The notes below the pieces were generated by a model. That model saw nothing but the letters and a program-made list of their open reading frames with translations, was not told where the DNA came from and did not search any database. A stretch of 5,494 bases of DNA from Casimicrobiaceae bacterium (GTDB taxonomy: Bacteria; Pseudomonadota; Gammaproteobacteria; Burkholderiales; Casimicrobiaceae), in NCBI GenBank assembly GCA_955652025.1, contig CATPAO010000318.1, positions 1 to 5,494 of the forward strand. The letters run 5' to 3'. Made by a program: the position numbers and the translations under genes. Positions 5,166 to 5,494 of the stretch are shown here, piece after piece; position 1 is the stretch's first letter, and each line of letters opens with the position of its first letter.

Positions 5166-5400
5166 TCCCACGACGCGGTTGCGTCTGGGTTCAGGGTCGT
5201 GCACGACAGGTCGCGCCGCGTTCGCGCGCACGATCTCCTATCTCTCGTTCGAAGGAAATGCGAACGTATTGATTCGCAAGTCTGACCCGCGATCTCGCGA
5301 TGACGTTGTCATCGCGCGCGTCCGGTTTCGCCTTGCGTTTGCGGCGCACGCTGATCTACGATAGCGCCCAACAAATTGCGCCTGTCGTCAGGAGGAGGAT
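5166..5400. other. non-coding stretch after the MocR-type gene
   Basis: I see no convincing gene in this stretch. Reading frames that cross it lack a recognisable domain. It contains a small dyad CGTTCG/CGAACG (5246-5266), the 9-bp hairpin at 5296-5316 and a strong Shine-Dalgarno-like GGAGGAGGA at 5391-5399. The latter is followed by a TTG at 5402 whose frame is open to the window end (GRIRRRTYKTVEIENKYREQ...), with no family match. Confidence 0.4.
5296..5316 (+). terminator. perfect 9-bp hairpin downstream of the MocR-type gene
   Basis: CGCGATGAC and GTCATCGCG pair perfectly over 9 bp with a GTT loop, 130 nt after the stop codon. There is no U-tract after it, so it is a weak candidate for an intrinsic terminator. 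It could instead be an mRNA-stabilising structure or a dyad operator. Confidence 0.35.
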
Positions 5401-5401
5401 T

Positions 5402-5431
5402 TTGGGGCGCATTCGGCGGCGCACGTATAAG
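5402..5431 (+). promoter_or_regulatory. weak candidate promoter for the gene at the right edge
   Basis: TTGGGG (5402-5407) and TATAAG (5426-5431) are 18 nt apart, in front of an A/T-rich stretch that stands out from the G+C-rich surroundings. The -35 box is poor; only the -10 box is good. It would place transcription near 5438, just before the tandem repeat. Confidence 0.25.
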
Positions 5432-5440
5432 ACCGTCGAA

Positions 5441-5466
5441 ATCGAGAACAAATATCGAGAACAAAT
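5441..5466 (+). repeat. perfect 13-bp tandem repeat
   Basis: ATCGAGAACAAAT occurs twice back to back (5441-5453 and 5454-5466) and is followed by a run of T residues (through 5472). The 7-bp core AACAAAT also occurs at 5370-5376. Thirteen is not a multiple of three, so a coding repeat is unlikely. Position just before a probable start codon suggests a regulator-binding iteration or a slippage-prone leader. Confidence 0.7.
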
Positions 5467-5484
5467 TTTTTTGGGGGAATCGAC

Positions 5485-5494
5485 GTGCGGAAGA
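5485..5494 (+). CDS. possible start of a gene running off the window
   Basis: GTG at 5485 follows GGGGGA with a spacing of about 6-7 nt and begins (M)RK, a common opening for exported or membrane proteins in this kind of genome. Only three codons are present, so neither the gene nor its product can be identified. The competing reading is a TTG at 5402 in another frame. Confidence 0.25.

Noticed and set aside
5095..5364. 89-codon plus-strand frame overlapping the end of the MocR-type gene
   Set aside because: It begins inside the regulator in another frame, has no ribosome-binding site or domain, and is a shadow for a third of its length.

Overview
The window is G+C-rich bacterial DNA. Its gene types, codon use and one typical intergenic repeat suggest a betaproteobacterium of the order Burkholderiales (Burkholderia/Paraburkholderia-like or a relative). 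This is inferred from style, not from a marker gene. No rRNA, tRNA, CRISPR array or insertion sequence is visible.

Left half (1-2760, mostly minus strand): a stress or signal-response locus built around an ECF-type RNA polymerase sigma factor of the ECF42 kind (sigma2 + sigma4 + DUF6596/TPR-like C-terminus, 1507-2760). Reading leftwards it is followed by a YciI/DGPF-family protein (1090-1482), a 63-residue single-pass membrane protein (758-949), an AHSA1/SRPBCC protein (141-746) and, overlapping by ATGA, the first codons of a second YciI-like gene. Two copies of one promoter-like motif, TGTCGA-N17-CGAC, lie just upstream of the membrane-protein gene and of the AHSA1 gene. They match, as I recall it, the motif reported for ECF42 sigma factors. 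The sigma factor therefore probably drives two internal transcription units of its own gene cluster.

Far left (1-144): the second YciI-like gene breaks off after about 17-23 codons. It abuts, head-on, a fragment of an RND efflux permease cut immediately before its conserved transmembrane Asp pair. This is a real rearrangement or an assembly/amplification chimera.

Middle (2761-3113): a gene-poor stretch with a hairpin in the sigma-gene leader, a possible signal-peptide gene remnant and a structured G+C-rich intergenic repeat typical of Burkholderiales.

Right half: a stand-alone LytTR DNA-binding protein (3114-3536, minus) is divergent from a MocR/PdxR-type PLP-dependent regulator (3741-5165, plus). 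Their shared intergenic region carries two TGGTAYCA boxes 34 nt apart, one overlapping a plausible promoter for the LytTR gene, so the MocR protein probably controls itself and/or its neighbour. The last 330 bases hold a perfect 9-bp hairpin, a perfect 13-bp tandem repeat and what looks like the start of another gene running off the end.
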